Source: Paracidovorax cattleyae
Lineage (GTDB): Bacteria; Pseudomonadota; Gammaproteobacteria; Burkholderiales; Burkholderiaceae_C
NCBI RefSeq assembly: GCF_900104515.1
Contig: NZ_FNJL01000001.1
Location: 62,001-126,000 of the forward strand
DNA: 64,000 bases
Direction: 5' to 3'
This document shows positions 10,518 to 18,583 of this stretch, piece after piece. The translations under genes were made by a program, and so were the position numbers. Positions within the stretch are counted from its first letter, which is position 1. Every line of letters begins with the position of its first letter. Under the pieces are notes generated by a model. It worked only from the letters and a program-made list of their open reading frames with translations. It ran no database searches and was not told the origin of the DNA.

Positions 10518-10525
10518 GGGCGCGG

Positions 10526-10531
10526 ATTGTA
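10526..10531 (-). promoter_or_regulatory. -10 element of parE (near-leaderless)
   Basis: TACAAT preceded by CAC, ending 8 bases before the parE ATG. A transcript starting 6-8 bases after it would have a 0-3 base leader. No good -35 is visible. Confidence 0.55.
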
Positions 10532-10629
10532 GTGCGGCGTGCCCGGCGGCACTGGATGAAAAGACAGCCACCCATCTGCCGCGCGGGTTAACCCGCATTC
10601 CTGCACCAGCGCCGGCGGGCACTTTTGGC

Positions 10630-10635
10630 TACATT
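10630..10635 (+). promoter_or_regulatory. -10 element of the MFS gene (near-leaderless)
   Basis: TACATT in the context GGCTACATT, followed by six bases and the ATG at 10642. No ribosome site is present. Confidence 0.45.
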
Positions 10636-10641
10636 CGCCGG

Positions 10642-11880
10642 ATGTCCTCCGAAAACCCCAAGCTCTCCATGGCGCAGGTCCTGGCCTGCGGCGCGGCCGT
10701 CGTCACGCTCTCCATGGGCATCCGGCACGGCTTCGGCCTGTGGCTGCAGCCCATCACGCAGGACATGGGCTGGACCCGCCAGACGTTCGCTCTGGCGATC
10801 GCCGTGCAGAACATCGCCTGGGGCGTATTCGGCATCTTCGCGGGCATGGCGGCCGACCGCTTCGGGGCCTTCCGCGTGCTCATCGCGGGAGCGGTGCTCT
10901 ACGCCTTCGGGCTGGCCGGCATGGCGCTATCGCCCACGCCCCTGCTGTTCGCCCTCACGGCAGGCGTGCTGATCGGCGCGGCCCAGGCGGGCACCACCTA
11001 TGCCGTGATCTACGGCGTGCTGGGACGCCAGATCGCGCCGGAGAAGCGCTCCTGGGCCATGGGCGTGGCCGCGGCCGCCGGTTCGTTCGGACAGTTCCTG
11101 ATGGTGCCCGTGGAGGGCCAGTTGATCGCCCGCCTGGGCTGGCAGGAATCGCTGCTCGCCCTCTCGGCCATGGTGCTGCTCATCGTGCCGCTGGCCTTCG
11201 GCCTGCGCGAGCCGGGCTTCGGCCGCCGGGCGCCAGGCGCTCCCGCCGCGCCGCGCGGGCAGACCGTGGGCGAGGCCCTGTCCGAGGCGCTGCGCTACCC
11301 GAGCTTCCTGCTGCTCACGGCAGGGTATTTCGTGTGCGGCTTCCAGGTGGTGTTCATCGGCGTGCACATGCCCAGCTACCTCAAGGACCACGGCCTCTCG
11401 CCCCAGGTGGCGAGCTACGCGCTGGCCCTGATCGGCCTCTTCAACGTCTTCGGCACCTACATCGCGGGCACCCTGGGCCAGCGCATGGCGCGCCGGCACA
11501 TCCTGGCCTTCATCTATTTCGCCCGCGCGGTGGCCATCACCGTGTTCCTGCTCGCACCGCTCACGCCCGTCTCGGTGTACGTGTTCTCCGCGGTGATCGG
11601 GTTCCTGTGGCTGTCCACCGTGCCGCCCACCAACGCCACGGTGGCGCAGATCTTCGGTGTGCAGCACCTCTCGATGCTGGGCGGGTTCGTGTTCTTCAGC
11701 CACCAGATCGGCAGTTTCCTGGGCGTCTGGCTGGGCGGCTACCTCTACGACCGCACCGGCAGCTACGACGTGGTCTGGTACCTCGCCATCGGCCTGGGCA
11801 TCGCGGCCGGCCTCATCAACCTGCCGGTGCGCGAATCGCCCATCGCGCGCGCGCCGGTCCGGACGGGCGCCGCCGCCTGA
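10642..11880 (+). CDS. MFS transporter
   Basis: 412 residues from the ATG at 10642. About twelve hydrophobic helices are visible, with the MFS loop 2-3 type motif GMAADRFGAFRV and the mirrored loop near GTYIAGTLGQRMARR. It resembles the OFA/monocarboxylate-type MFS branch (N-terminal ...GIRHGFGLWLQP, C-terminal GGYLYDRTGSYD), which in related bacteria moves organic acids such as oxalate or formate. The substrate here is not determinable. It sits in the inner membrane. It diverges from parE, and each has a TACAAT-type -10 abutting its start. Confidence 0.88.
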   Translation: MSSENPKLSMAQVLACGAAVVTLSMGIRHGFGLWLQPITQDMGWTRQTFALAIAVQNIAWGVFGIFAGMAADRFGAFRVLIAGAVLYAFGLAGMALSPTPLLFALTAGVLIGAAQAGTTYAVIYGVLGRQIAPEKRSWAMGVAAAAGSFGQFLMVPVEGQLIARLGWQESLLALSAMVLLIVPLAFGLREPGFGRRAPGAPAAPRGQTVGEALSEALRYPSFLLLTAGYFVCGFQVVFIGVHMPSYLKDHGLSPQVASYALALIGLFNVFGTYIAGTLGQRMARRHILAFIYFARAVAITVFLLAPLTPVSVYVFSAVIGFLWLSTVPPTNATVAQIFGVQHLSMLGGFVFFSHQIGSFLGVWLGGYLYDRTGSYDVVWYLAIGLGIAAGLINLPVRESPIARAPVRTGAAA

Positions 11881-11888
11881 GACAGGGC

Positions 11889-12059
11889 ATGCACGTGGCC
11901 TCCGCTCCCCTTGCCGTCCCCCCTCCCCGGCGCCCCGGCTGGAGGCGCTGGCTGCCCTGGACCATCGCGGCCGCCGCGGCCCTGTCCGCCGCCTTCGCGC
12001 TCTACGCGGAGCCCGGCTTCGTGGTCATGATGGCGGACCAGGTCTGGTCCTGCTTCTGA
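11889..12059 (+). CDS. 56-residue single-pass membrane protein
   Basis: A small gene eight bases after the MFS stop, beginning MHVASAPLAV. After a Pro/Arg-rich stretch there is one hydrophobic segment (LPWTIAAAAALSAAFALYA) and a compact tail ending MADQVWSCF with a penultimate Cys. I do not recognise a function. The positive-inside rule (RRPGWRRW before the helix) predicts N-terminus in, tail in the periplasm. Cotranscription with the upstream transporter and the downstream methyltransferase is likely from spacing. It is a plausible real gene because the reading frame ends with a conserved-looking aromatic/Cys tail rather than GC-rich noise. Confidence 0.6.
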   Translation: MHVASAPLAVPPPRRPGWRRWLPWTIAAAAALSAAFALYAEPGFVVMMADQVWSCF

Positions 12060-12085
12060 CCGGCCACCGCGCGCCCGTCCCGGGC

Positions 12086-12697
12086 ATGCAGCCCGGCAGC
12101 CTCCACGCCATGCAGCCCTCCAGCCCGCTCCCGCACACCGGCACGCCCGGCCACGCCGCGCCCTCCGCGTGGGTGGTGCGCTGGGCCCACCTGCTGCCGC
12201 CGCGCGGCCACGTACTGGACGTGGCCTGCGGCAGCGGCCGGCACCTGCGCTGGCTCCATGCACGCGGCCATGCCGTGACCGGCGTGGACCGTTCCGCCGA
12301 GGCGATCGCTCCCCTGGCACCGCTGGGAGAAATGGTCCATGCAGACATCGAACAGGGCCGCTGGCCCTTCGCCGGGCGCCGCTTCGATGCCGTGGTGGTG
12401 ACCAACTACCTCTGGCGTCCCCTGCTGCCCGCCATCGCGGCCAGCGTCGCGCCCGGCGGAGTGCTGCTGTACGAAACCTTCGCGCACGGCAACGGGACCG
12501 TGGGCCGGCCGTCGCGGCCGGAATTCCTGCTCGAGCCCGGGGAACTGCTGGGGGCCTTCCCCGGTCTGAGGGTGATCGCCTACGAGGACGGATTCCTGCC
12601 GTCTCCGGAGCGGTTCGTGCAGCGCCTCGCGGCCGTCCGGGAAGCGCCCGGCGGCGGGCCACCCCGCCACCCCCTCGTGCCTCCCGCCTCCGGTTAA
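12086..12697 (+). CDS. class I SAM-dependent methyltransferase
   Basis: 203 residues from the ATG at 12086; an ATG eight codons later is also possible. Motif I is VLDVACGSGRHLRWL, followed by an acidic strand end (GVDRS) and the later VVVTNYLW and GGVLLYETFA strands of the Rossmann-like fold. It belongs to the small tellurite-resistance/TehB-like group of single-domain methyltransferases; the acceptor is unknown. Cytosolic. The C-terminal 20 residues are Pro/Gly-rich and probably disordered. It lies just before dapA, from which it is separated by a promoter-like TAGAAT. Confidence 0.82.
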   Translation: MQPGSLHAMQPSSPLPHTGTPGHAAPSAWVVRWAHLLPPRGHVLDVACGSGRHLRWLHARGHAVTGVDRSAEAIAPLAPLGEMVHADIEQGRWPFAGRRFDAVVVTNYLWRPLLPAIAASVAPGGVLLYETFAHGNGTVGRPSRPEFLLEPGELLGAFPGLRVIAYEDGFLPSPERFVQRLAAVREAPGGGPPRHPLVPPASG

Positions 12698-12726
12698 CCC
12701 CCCGGCCGGGCCGGTTACACACTCGT

Positions 12727-12732
12727 TAGAAT
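12727..12732 (+). promoter_or_regulatory. -10 element upstream of dapA
   Basis: TAGAAT 27 bases before the dapA ATG, giving a normal short leader. No convincing -35. Confidence 0.4.
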
Positions 12733-12759
12733 GCTCTTTTACCGTTTTCCTTCGTGGAC

Positions 12760-13656
12760 ATGACCTCTTCCAGCGCCACCCTCACCGGCAGCATCGTCGC
12801 CCTCGTCACCCCCATGCACGAGGACGGGAGCGTGGACTATCCCACCCTGCGCAAGCTGATCGACTGGCATGTCGCAGAAGGCACCGACTGCATCGGCGTG
12901 GTGGGCACCACTGGCGAATCGCCCACCGTCAACGTCGAGGAGCACTGCGAGATCATCCGCGTGGCCGTCGAGCAGGCTGCCGGGCGCGTGCCCATCATGG
13001 CCGGCTGCGGCGCCAACTCCACGGCCGAGGCCATCGAACTCGCCCGCTTCGCCAAGAAGGTGGGTGCCGACACGCAGTTGCAGGTCGTTCCCTACTACAA
13101 CAAGCCCACGCAAGAGGGCCAGTACCGGCACTTCCGGGCCATCGCCGAAGCCGTGGGCGACCTGCCCACCGTCCTCTACAACGTTCCCGGCCGCTCCGTC
13201 GCCGATATGCAGCACGACACGGTGCTGCGCCTGACCGAGGTGCCGGGCATCATCGGCATCAAGGAGGCCACCGGCAACATCGAGCGCGCGCAGTGGCTGA
13301 TCCGCGAGGTGCCCGAAGGCTTCGCCGTCTATTCGGGCGACGACCCCACCGCCGTGGCCCTCATGCTCTGCGGCGGCCAGGGCAACATCAGCGTCACCGC
13401 CAACGTGGCGCCCCGCCTGATGCACGAACTCTGCGTGGCCGCCCTGGCCGGCGACGTGCGCCGGGCCATGGAGATCCAGTTCCGGCTGCTGCCGGTCCAC
13501 AAGCAGCTCTTCGTCGAGGCCAACCCCATCCCCGTGAAGTGGGCCATGCAGCGCATGGGCCTGTGCGGCGGCACCATGCGCCTGCCCATGACACCCCTTT
13601 CCCAAGGCAGCGAATCCGTGGTGGAAACCGCGCTGCGCTCCGCCGGCCTGCTCTGA
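12760..13656 (+). CDS. dapA: 4-hydroxy-tetrahydrodipicolinate synthase
   Basis: 298 residues from the ATG at 12760 (a GTG two codons earlier is possible). It condenses pyruvate with aspartate semialdehyde, the first committed step to lysine and diaminopimelate. Key residues are visible: the GTTGESPT motif (residues 49-56), Tyr140 in VLYNVPGRS, and the Schiff-base Lys168 in GIKEATGN. Full length for the family and cytosolic. It heads a likely operon with bamC (23 bases downstream) and an MBL hydrolase. The pairing of dapA with the BamC lipoprotein gene, once called dapX, is conserved in proteobacteria. Confidence 0.96.
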   Translation: MTSSSATLTGSIVALVTPMHEDGSVDYPTLRKLIDWHVAEGTDCIGVVGTTGESPTVNVEEHCEIIRVAVEQAAGRVPIMAGCGANSTAEAIELARFAKKVGADTQLQVVPYYNKPTQEGQYRHFRAIAEAVGDLPTVLYNVPGRSVADMQHDTVLRLTEVPGIIGIKEATGNIERAQWLIREVPEGFAVYSGDDPTAVALMLCGGQGNISVTANVAPRLMHELCVAALAGDVRRAMEIQFRLLPVHKQLFVEANPIPVKWAMQRMGLCGGTMRLPMTPLSQGSESVVETALRSAGLL

Positions 13657-13678
13657 GACTCCCTCAAAGGATTTTTGC

Positions 13679-14773
13679 GTGAACGCTATCAACCGCCTGG
13701 GCCTCCTGGGCCTTGCCATGGCCTTGTCCGCCTGCTCCACGTCCATCCTGGACAACGACAAGATCGACTACAAGAGCGCCACCAAGGGCTCGACGCTCGA
13801 AGTGCCGCCCGACCTGACACAGCTGTCGCGCGATTCGCGCTACACGGTTCCTGGCGGCACGGTATCGGCCGCAGCCTTCGAGGCGGGCCAGGCGCAGAGG
13901 CAGCCCGGCACGGTGAACGCCGCCGCCAAGTCGCTGGGCGACGTGCGCATCGAGCGCGACGGCAACCAGCGCTGGCTGGTGGTCAAGCGCCCCGCCGACG
14001 CGCTCTGGGAGCCCGTGCGCGACTTCTGGAACGAAAACGGTTTCGTGCTCACGATCGACCAGCCCAACATCGGCATCATGGAAACCGACTGGGCCGAGAA
14101 CCGCGCCAAGCTGCCGCAGGACATCATCCGCTCCACCATCGGCAAGATCTTCGATTCCGTCTATTCCACCGGCGAGCGCGACAAGTTCCGCACCCGCCTG
14201 GAGCGCGGTGCCGACGGCTCCACCGAGATCTACATCAGCCACCGCGGCATGGTCGAGGTCTACACCACCTCCCAGAAGGACAGCACCATCTGGCAGCCCC
14301 GCCCGGTCGATCCGGAACTGGAGACCGAATTCCTGCGCCGCCTGATGGTCAAGCTCGGCGTGAGCCAGGAGGAATCCCGCGCCGTGGCGGCCGCCCCCAT
14401 CCAGCCGCCGCCGACCGCGCGCATCGGCCGCATCGGCAACGCCCCCGTGGTGGAACTCGACGAAAGCTTCGACCGCGCATGGCGCCGCGTCGGGCTGGCG
14501 CTCGACCGCACGGGCTTCACCGTCGAGGAGCGCGACCGCGCCCAGGGCGTGTACTCGGTGCGCTACGTCGAGCCCACCGAGAAGAAGGACCCCGGCTTCT
14601 TCGCCAAGCTGCTGGGCCGCTCGGCCGATGCCGCTCCGCCCGTCAAGTACCGCATCCAGGTGCGCACCGAAGGCGGCAAGAGCACGGTCGCGGTGCTCAA
14701 TGCCGCGGGCGCACCCGAGAGTTCGGCCAATGCGGACCGCATCGTCCGCGTGCTCGCCGACGACCTGAAGTGA
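13679..14773 (+). CDS. bamC: outer membrane assembly lipoprotein BamC
   Basis: 364 residues from a GTG preceded by AAAGGA. The signal peptide ends in a lipobox (LSAC, Cys19), so the protein is anchored to the outer membrane. It then carries the characteristic unstructured N-terminal segment (DNDKIDYKSATKGSTLEVPPDL), which in E. coli binds BamD. Two helix-grip domains follow, with repeated W/V-R-x-F/VGLALDR-type cores (RPADALWEPVRDFWNENGF, SFDRAWRRVGLALDRTGF). It is an accessory subunit of the BAM complex that inserts beta-barrel proteins. It is directly downstream of dapA, the classic arrangement. Confidence 0.93.
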   Translation: MNAINRLGLLGLAMALSACSTSILDNDKIDYKSATKGSTLEVPPDLTQLSRDSRYTVPGGTVSAAAFEAGQAQRQPGTVNAAAKSLGDVRIERDGNQRWLVVKRPADALWEPVRDFWNENGFVLTIDQPNIGIMETDWAENRAKLPQDIIRSTIGKIFDSVYSTGERDKFRTRLERGADGSTEIYISHRGMVEVYTTSQKDSTIWQPRPVDPELETEFLRRLMVKLGVSQEESRAVAAAPIQPPPTARIGRIGNAPVVELDESFDRAWRRVGLALDRTGFTVEERDRAQGVYSVRYVEPTEKKDPGFFAKLLGRSADAAPPVKYRIQVRTEGGKSTVAVLNAAGAPESSANADRIVRVLADDLK

Positions 14774-14808
14774 CCGGCGCTGCCGCCCGCTGAGGAGCCA
14801 CGGACCGC

Positions 14809-15585
14809 GTGCTGCGCTTCAAGAACCTGGGCAGCGGCAGCTCGGGCAACGCCACCCTCGTCGAAGGGCGCTGCGGCACGCAGGTACGACGCCTGCTCGT
14901 CGATTGCGGGCTGGGGCCGCGCCAGCTGGCCAGCCGCCTCGGCGAGGCCGGCCTCGCGATCGACGACATCGACGCGATCTTCATCACCCACGAGCATTCC
15001 GACCATGTGGGCGGCCTGCAGAAGATCGCCCTGCGCCACCGCATTCCGGCCTGGATGAGCCACGGCACCCACGAGGCCATCGGCGCGCCGGACATGGACG
15101 GGCTGCTGCGCCTCACCGCGGACGGCGAATCCATCGACCTGGGCGCCTTCGAGGCACGGCCGTTCACCGTGCCGCACGATGCACGCGAACCGCTGCACCT
15201 GCGCTGCAGCGACGGCGCCACCCACATCGGGCTGCTCACGGACCTGGGCCATGCGACCGAGCACGTGCTGGCCCACCTGCGCGGCTGCCATGCGCTGCTG
15301 CTGGAGAGCAACCACGACCGCGAGATGCTGTCCGTCTCCAGCTATCCCGCCTTCCTGAAGCGGCGCATCGGCGGCGCCTACGGACACCTGGGCAACCACG
15401 TGGCGGCGGAGATCCTGCGCGCGGTGCGGCACGAAGGCCTGCGCAGCGTGGCTGCGGCCCACCTCAGCGCCCAGAACAACCGCCCGGACCTCGCCCGCGC
15501 CGCACTGGCCGGGGCCATCGGCTGGGAGCCGGCGCAGATCGAGGTGGCGGACCAGCGCTGCGGCACCGGCTGGATAGGTGACTGA
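14809..15585 (+). CDS. MBL-fold metallo-hydrolase (YycJ/WalJ-like)
   Basis: 258 residues from a GTG at 14809. It begins with the compact FKNLGSGSSGNATLV strand typical of the YycJ branch. The metal site HEHSDHVGG is intact (about residues 64-71), with further ligands in VPHDA, LLTDLGH and AHLSAQNN. The Bacillus homologue is linked to DNA repair and cell-wall stress; RNase J-like exonuclease activity has been proposed for the branch. The substrate here is unknown. It is the last gene of dapA-bamC-MBL and faces a minus-strand lipoprotein gene, with a terminator between. Confidence 0.88.
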   Translation: MLRFKNLGSGSSGNATLVEGRCGTQVRRLLVDCGLGPRQLASRLGEAGLAIDDIDAIFITHEHSDHVGGLQKIALRHRIPAWMSHGTHEAIGAPDMDGLLRLTADGESIDLGAFEARPFTVPHDAREPLHLRCSDGATHIGLLTDLGHATEHVLAHLRGCHALLLESNHDREMLSVSSYPAFLKRRIGGAYGHLGNHVAAEILRAVRHEGLRSVAAAHLSAQNNRPDLARAALAGAIGWEPAQIEVADQRCGTGWIGD

Positions 15586-15632
15586 ATTCAACGCCCTGAG
15601 CGGCTGCGCCGCGTGCGCGGGATGCGTGGGCG

Positions 15633-15664
15633 CAAAAAAAGCCCCGACCTTGCGGTACGGGGCT
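15633..15664 (-). terminator. rho-independent terminator of the small lipoprotein gene
   Basis: AGCCCCG (15640-15646) pairs with CGGGGCT (15658-15664), extended by ACC/GGT around a TTGC loop. On the minus strand a run of seven T follows (AAAAAAA at 15634-15640). Confidence 0.85.
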
Positions 15665-15725
15665 CTTGTGCCGGGTGCCTTCGCCGCAGGCTGGTGGCCC
15701 TGCGGCGAAAGACGGCGATGGCAGC

Positions 15726-16004
15726 TTACTTGGCGGCGGAAGCACCACCTGCTGCAGCTGCTGCTGCGGCGTCTGCAGCGGCCTTGGCGGCGTCGCTGGC
15801 GGGAGCGGAGGCTTCGGCGGCAGCAGATGCGGCAGGAGCCGAAGCGTCGGAAGCGGGGGCTTCTGCCGGTGCGGGCACGGGAGCGGGAGCCGGGGCGGGA
15901 GCTTCGACGGGGGCCGGGGCCGGAGCCGGGGCTTCTTCCTTCTTGCCGCAGGCGGCGAGAGCGACGGACGCGACCAGGGCAGCCAGAACGAGAGAGTTCT
16001 TCAT
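15726..16004 (-). CDS. small Ala/Pro-rich lipoprotein
   Basis: 92 residues. The signal peptide MKNSLVLAALVASVALAAC ends in a lipobox with Cys19, followed by GKKEE. The mature protein is a low-complexity chain: PAPAP repeats interrupted by Val/Glu, then Ala/Ser/Asp repeats ending GGASAAK. It is probably an extended, disordered periplasmic lipoprotein tethered to the outer membrane, perhaps a spacer. No enzymatic motif is present. AGGA precedes the ATG, a perfect TATAAT lies 138 bases upstream, and a strong terminator follows, so it looks like a highly expressed single-gene unit. Function unknown. Confidence 0.85.
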   Translation of the reverse strand: MKNSLVLAALVASVALAACGKKEEAPAPAPAPVEAPAPAPAPVPAPAEAPASDASAPAASAAAEASAPASDAAKAAADAAAAAAAGGASAAK

Positions 16005-16141
16005 TTCGGTTTTTTCCTATGGGACAGACGGATCTTGGAATTTGCCGCCACGCCGCCCTCTTTCAGCGATGCGCTTTGGCCGGGCGCAGTGCACCCCGTG
16101 GCGCTTGAAGTGCGCTATGCACTCCCAGACATCAACCGCAA

Positions 16142-16147
16142 ATTATA
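16142..16147 (-). promoter_or_regulatory. consensus -10 upstream of the small lipoprotein gene
   Basis: Perfect TATAAT on the minus strand, implying a 5' leader of about 130 bases. A TTGACG lies nine bases upstream, too close to serve as its -35. The leader contains a small AGTGC/GCACT hairpin. Confidence 0.45.
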
Positions 16148-16197
16148 GGGAGATTGCGTCAATCCCGAATAACACCGACGGCGCGGGCTGAGCGATG

Positions 16198-16710
16198 TCA
16201 CAGTCCGAGCGTTGTGGCGGGAAAGGCAGGGGTGCTGCGCCGCAGCCATTCGTCGAGCACCTGCCGTACCTGCACGCGGCGCTCGGGCTCGCCGCCGGCC
16301 ACGCCGGTGCAGCGCTCCGGATCCAGGCGCTGCAGCACCCAGTGCCCCGACCACAGCACGCCGGGCAGTTCCTGGTGCTGCCTGGCGGGCGCCTTGCGGC
16401 ACTCCACGATGTGGTCCCAGGTGGACCGCCAGCGCACGAAGCGCGCATGGCGCCGCACCACCTCGTCGTAGCCCGCGGCCAGCAGCGTCAGCCGGCGCCC
16501 CCGGCCCGCCCAGGCATGCAGCAGCACCTCGACCTCGCGGTCCCCCAGGGGCCAGTCATGGAAATCGAAATCGCACAGCACCAGTTCCTGCCAGCCCTCG
16601 CGGACCGCGCACGCCAGGGCGGCGCGCACCCCCGCATCGAAGTCGCGCCGCCCCTCGAAGCGGCCGGACGGCAGCGGCGCTTCGCCGGCCAGTGCTCGGG
16701 AAAAATCCAT
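16198..16710 (-). CDS. uncharacterised protein downstream of the L16 hydroxylase gene
   Basis: 170 residues from the ATG at 16710 (MDFSRALAGE), 53 bases after the stop of the JmjC gene and on the same strand. It has no signal peptide or membrane helix. Its centre reads WQELVLCDFDFHDWPLGDREVEVLL, then GRRLTLLAAGYDEVVRRHARFVRWR and WDHIVECR, which suggests an alpha/beta fold with conserved His/Arg positions reminiscent of phospholipase D-like half-domains. I recall an uncharacterised proteobacterial domain with this pattern (possibly DUF7931) but cannot confirm it. It is likely cotranscribed with the hydroxylase. Confidence 0.7.
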   Translation of the reverse strand: MDFSRALAGEAPLPSGRFEGRRDFDAGVRAALACAVREGWQELVLCDFDFHDWPLGDREVEVLLHAWAGRGRRLTLLAAGYDEVVRRHARFVRWRSTWDHIVECRKAPARQHQELPGVLWSGHWVLQRLDPERCTGVAGGEPERRVQVRQVLDEWLRRSTPAFPATTLGL

Positions 16711-16763
16711 GGACGACCTCCTTGTCCGAACCGCGCAGAAGTCCGCGCGAAAGGCTCCGCGGA

Positions 16764-17900
16764 CTACACGCCCTCTGCCGTGTGCACCCAGCCGGCGTCG
16801 CACCACGAGGCCAGCAGCTCGAGCGCGTCCTCGCCGGCCCGCGCCAGATCGCGCGCGGTGAGTTCGCGCTGGTCGGCCAGGCGCCGCATGAGCGTGGCGT
16901 CCCGGCCGCCGGCCAGATAGCTCTCGCCGTTGATGAAGACGTGGTGCGCGTCGTACATCATGCGCGTGCGGCGGTCCAGGCGCACGCCCTGCGCCACGTC
17001 CGCCTCCGGATCCCCGGGCTCGAACCACACGTTGGGCTTGGGCTCGGTCAGGCTCTCGCCCAGCGCGCGCTCCACCGCCAGCGGCTCGGCCAGGGCCCGC
17101 GCCAGGGCATCGCGCGCGAAGTCCAGCAGCGCGGCGGGAATCTCCCCGGGACGGTCCGCCGCACCCTGCGCGGGATCGCGGTACAGGTGCGGGGATAGAG
17201 CCCCCTCCTCGTCCGGGCCGTCCGACAGGCGGGTGAGCAGGTCCTGCGCCAGTCCCGTGCGCGATGGCGAACGGAAGCCGATGGAGTAGGTCATGCACTC
17301 GCCCTCGGCGATGCCGTCGTGGGCCCAGCGCGGCGGCAGGTAGAGCATGTCGCCGGGCTCGAGCACGAACTCCTGCTCGGGCTCGAAGTTCTCCAATATC
17401 TTGAGCGGGATGCCGTCCTTGAGCGCCAGGTCTTTCTGCCGCCCGATGCGCCAGCGCCGCCGGCCATGGGCCTGCAGCAGGAACACGTCGTAGCTGTCGA
17501 AGTGCGGCCCCACGCCGCCGCCGTCGGTGGCGTAGCTGATCATCAGGTCGTCGAGCCGGGCCTGCGGCACGAAGCGGAACTGCTGCAGGAGCGCGTGCAC
17601 GGCATCGTCGTGCAGGTCCACGCCCTGCACCAGCAGCGTCCAGTCCGGCGTGGCCAGGGGGGGCAGCGCGCGGCGCAGAAAGGGGCCGTGGCGCAGGCTC
17701 CAGGCGTCCTTCTTCTGCTGCACGAGGCGCGACTCCACGGTCTCGTCAGCGGCCAGCGCGAACAGTTCCGCGCGGCCCAAGGGCGGGGTGAACGGCGCGA
17801 TGGCCTGGCGCACCAGCAGGGGCTTTTTCTGCCAGTGGCGGCGCATGAATTGCGCGGGGGTGATTCCACCCAGCAGGGCGAGGGGGGTATGGGTATCCAT
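16764..17900 (-). CDS. JmjC-type 50S ribosomal protein L16 arginine 3-hydroxylase (YcfD/RoxA-like)
   Basis: 378 residues from the ATG at 17900. The cupin/JmjC core has the Fe(II) triad pattern HFDSYD (HxD) with a distal His in WAHDG. Typical YcfD features include the N-terminal FMRRHWQKKPLLVRQA and the YLPPRWAHDGIAEGECMTYSIGFR segment. E. coli YcfD uses 2-oxoglutarate and O2 to hydroxylate Arg81 of ribosomal protein L16. The C-terminal winged-helix-like part (FINGESYLAGG) is present, so it is full length. It diverges from the slyD-like gene 64 bases away. Confidence is high for the family and moderate for the exact target. Confidence 0.88.
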   Translation of the reverse strand: MDTHTPLALLGGITPAQFMRRHWQKKPLLVRQAIAPFTPPLGRAELFALAADETVESRLVQQKKDAWSLRHGPFLRRALPPLATPDWTLLVQGVDLHDDAVHALLQQFRFVPQARLDDLMISYATDGGGVGPHFDSYDVFLLQAHGRRRWRIGRQKDLALKDGIPLKILENFEPEQEFVLEPGDMLYLPPRWAHDGIAEGECMTYSIGFRSPSRTGLAQDLLTRLSDGPDEEGALSPHLYRDPAQGAADRPGEIPAALLDFARDALARALAEPLAVERALGESLTEPKPNVWFEPGDPEADVAQGVRLDRRTRMMYDAHHVFINGESYLAGGRDATLMRRLADQRELTARDLARAGEDALELLASWCDAGWVHTAEGV

Positions 17901-17952
17901 GGGGGAAAGCGGAAGGCGCACGCGCCGGTGGCGCGGCCGGTGGACGAACTGC

Positions 17953-17958
17953 GACAAT
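17953..17958 (+). promoter_or_regulatory. -10 element of the slyD-like gene (near-leaderless)
   Basis: GACAAT six bases before the ATG at 17965, with no Shine-Dalgarno sequence. Confidence 0.4.
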
Positions 17959-17964
17959 TCTCCT

Positions 17965-18489
17965 ATGGAAATCAACCAACAATGCGTGGTCGCCTTGACC
18001 TGGATCCTGAAAGACACATTGGGCGAGGAGCTGGACGTGCTCGACGACCCGGTGGAATTCCTCGTCGGCGGCGACGACCTGCTCGCCCGCATCGAGGAAG
18101 CGCTGCAAGGCCACTCCGCGGGCGACACCCTGGCACTGCACCTGGAACCCGAGGAGGCCTTCGGCGACTACCAGGACAAGCTGCTGTTCCTCGAACCCCG
18201 CACCCTGTTCCCCGAGGACATCGAGGAAGGCATGACCATCGAGGGCAGCGCCCTGCCCGAGGGCTCCAACCCGGCGGCCCCGCGCGACGCCCTCTACACC
18301 GTGGCCCAGCTCTACCCGGAGCACGTGGTGCTCGACGGCAACCACCCCCTGGCCGGTATCGCGCTGCGCCTTCACCTCACGGTGCAGGGCGTGCGGGAGG
18401 CGACGGAGGAAGAGATCGGGCGCGGCACTGCCGGCACCGGGTTCTTCCGCATCCAGCCGCCCGACACGGACGCACCGCTGCTGCACTGA
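17965..18489 (+). CDS. FKBP-type peptidyl-prolyl isomerase, SlyD-like
   Basis: 174 residues. It has the SlyD layout: an N-terminal FKBP half (CVVALTWILKD..., PVEFLVGGDDLL), an inserted-flap domain (EPEEAFGDYQDKL to GNHPLAG), and the closing strand LRLHLTVQGVREAT. SlyD enzymes isomerise Xaa-Pro bonds and act as chaperones; many also bind nickel through a His/Cys-rich tail. That tail is absent here (the C-terminus is QPPDTDAPLLH), so a metal-chaperone role is unlikely. Cytosolic. The gene is followed by a symmetrical terminator. Confidence 0.9.
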   Translation: MEINQQCVVALTWILKDTLGEELDVLDDPVEFLVGGDDLLARIEEALQGHSAGDTLALHLEPEEAFGDYQDKLLFLEPRTLFPEDIEEGMTIEGSALPEGSNPAAPRDALYTVAQLYPEHVVLDGNHPLAGIALRLHLTVQGVREATEEEIGRGTAGTGFFRIQPPDTDAPLLH

Positions 18490-18509
18490 ACCGCAGGCGC
18501 GCGCCCATG

Positions 18510-18535
18510 AAAAAAGGACCCGGGGGTCCTTTTTT
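18510..18535. terminator. bidirectional terminator
   Basis: Perfect 11-bp palindrome arms: AAAAAAGGACC (18510-18520) and GGTCCTTTTTT (18525-18535) around CGGG. It gives a stem plus U-tract on both strands, serving the slyD-like gene and the convergent glycine-zipper gene. Confidence 0.92.
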
Positions 18536-18583
18536 CGATGGATGGCCGGGTACCAGGGCGCCAGGCCTGACGGTGCTGATGGA

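Noticed and set aside
7605-10532. A 975-codon open frame on the plus strand antisense to parE and parC
   Set aside because: It mirrors the real genes codon for codon, is full of His/Gln/Arg/Ala runs and has no recognisable domain. Such antisense frames are usual in GC-rich DNA.
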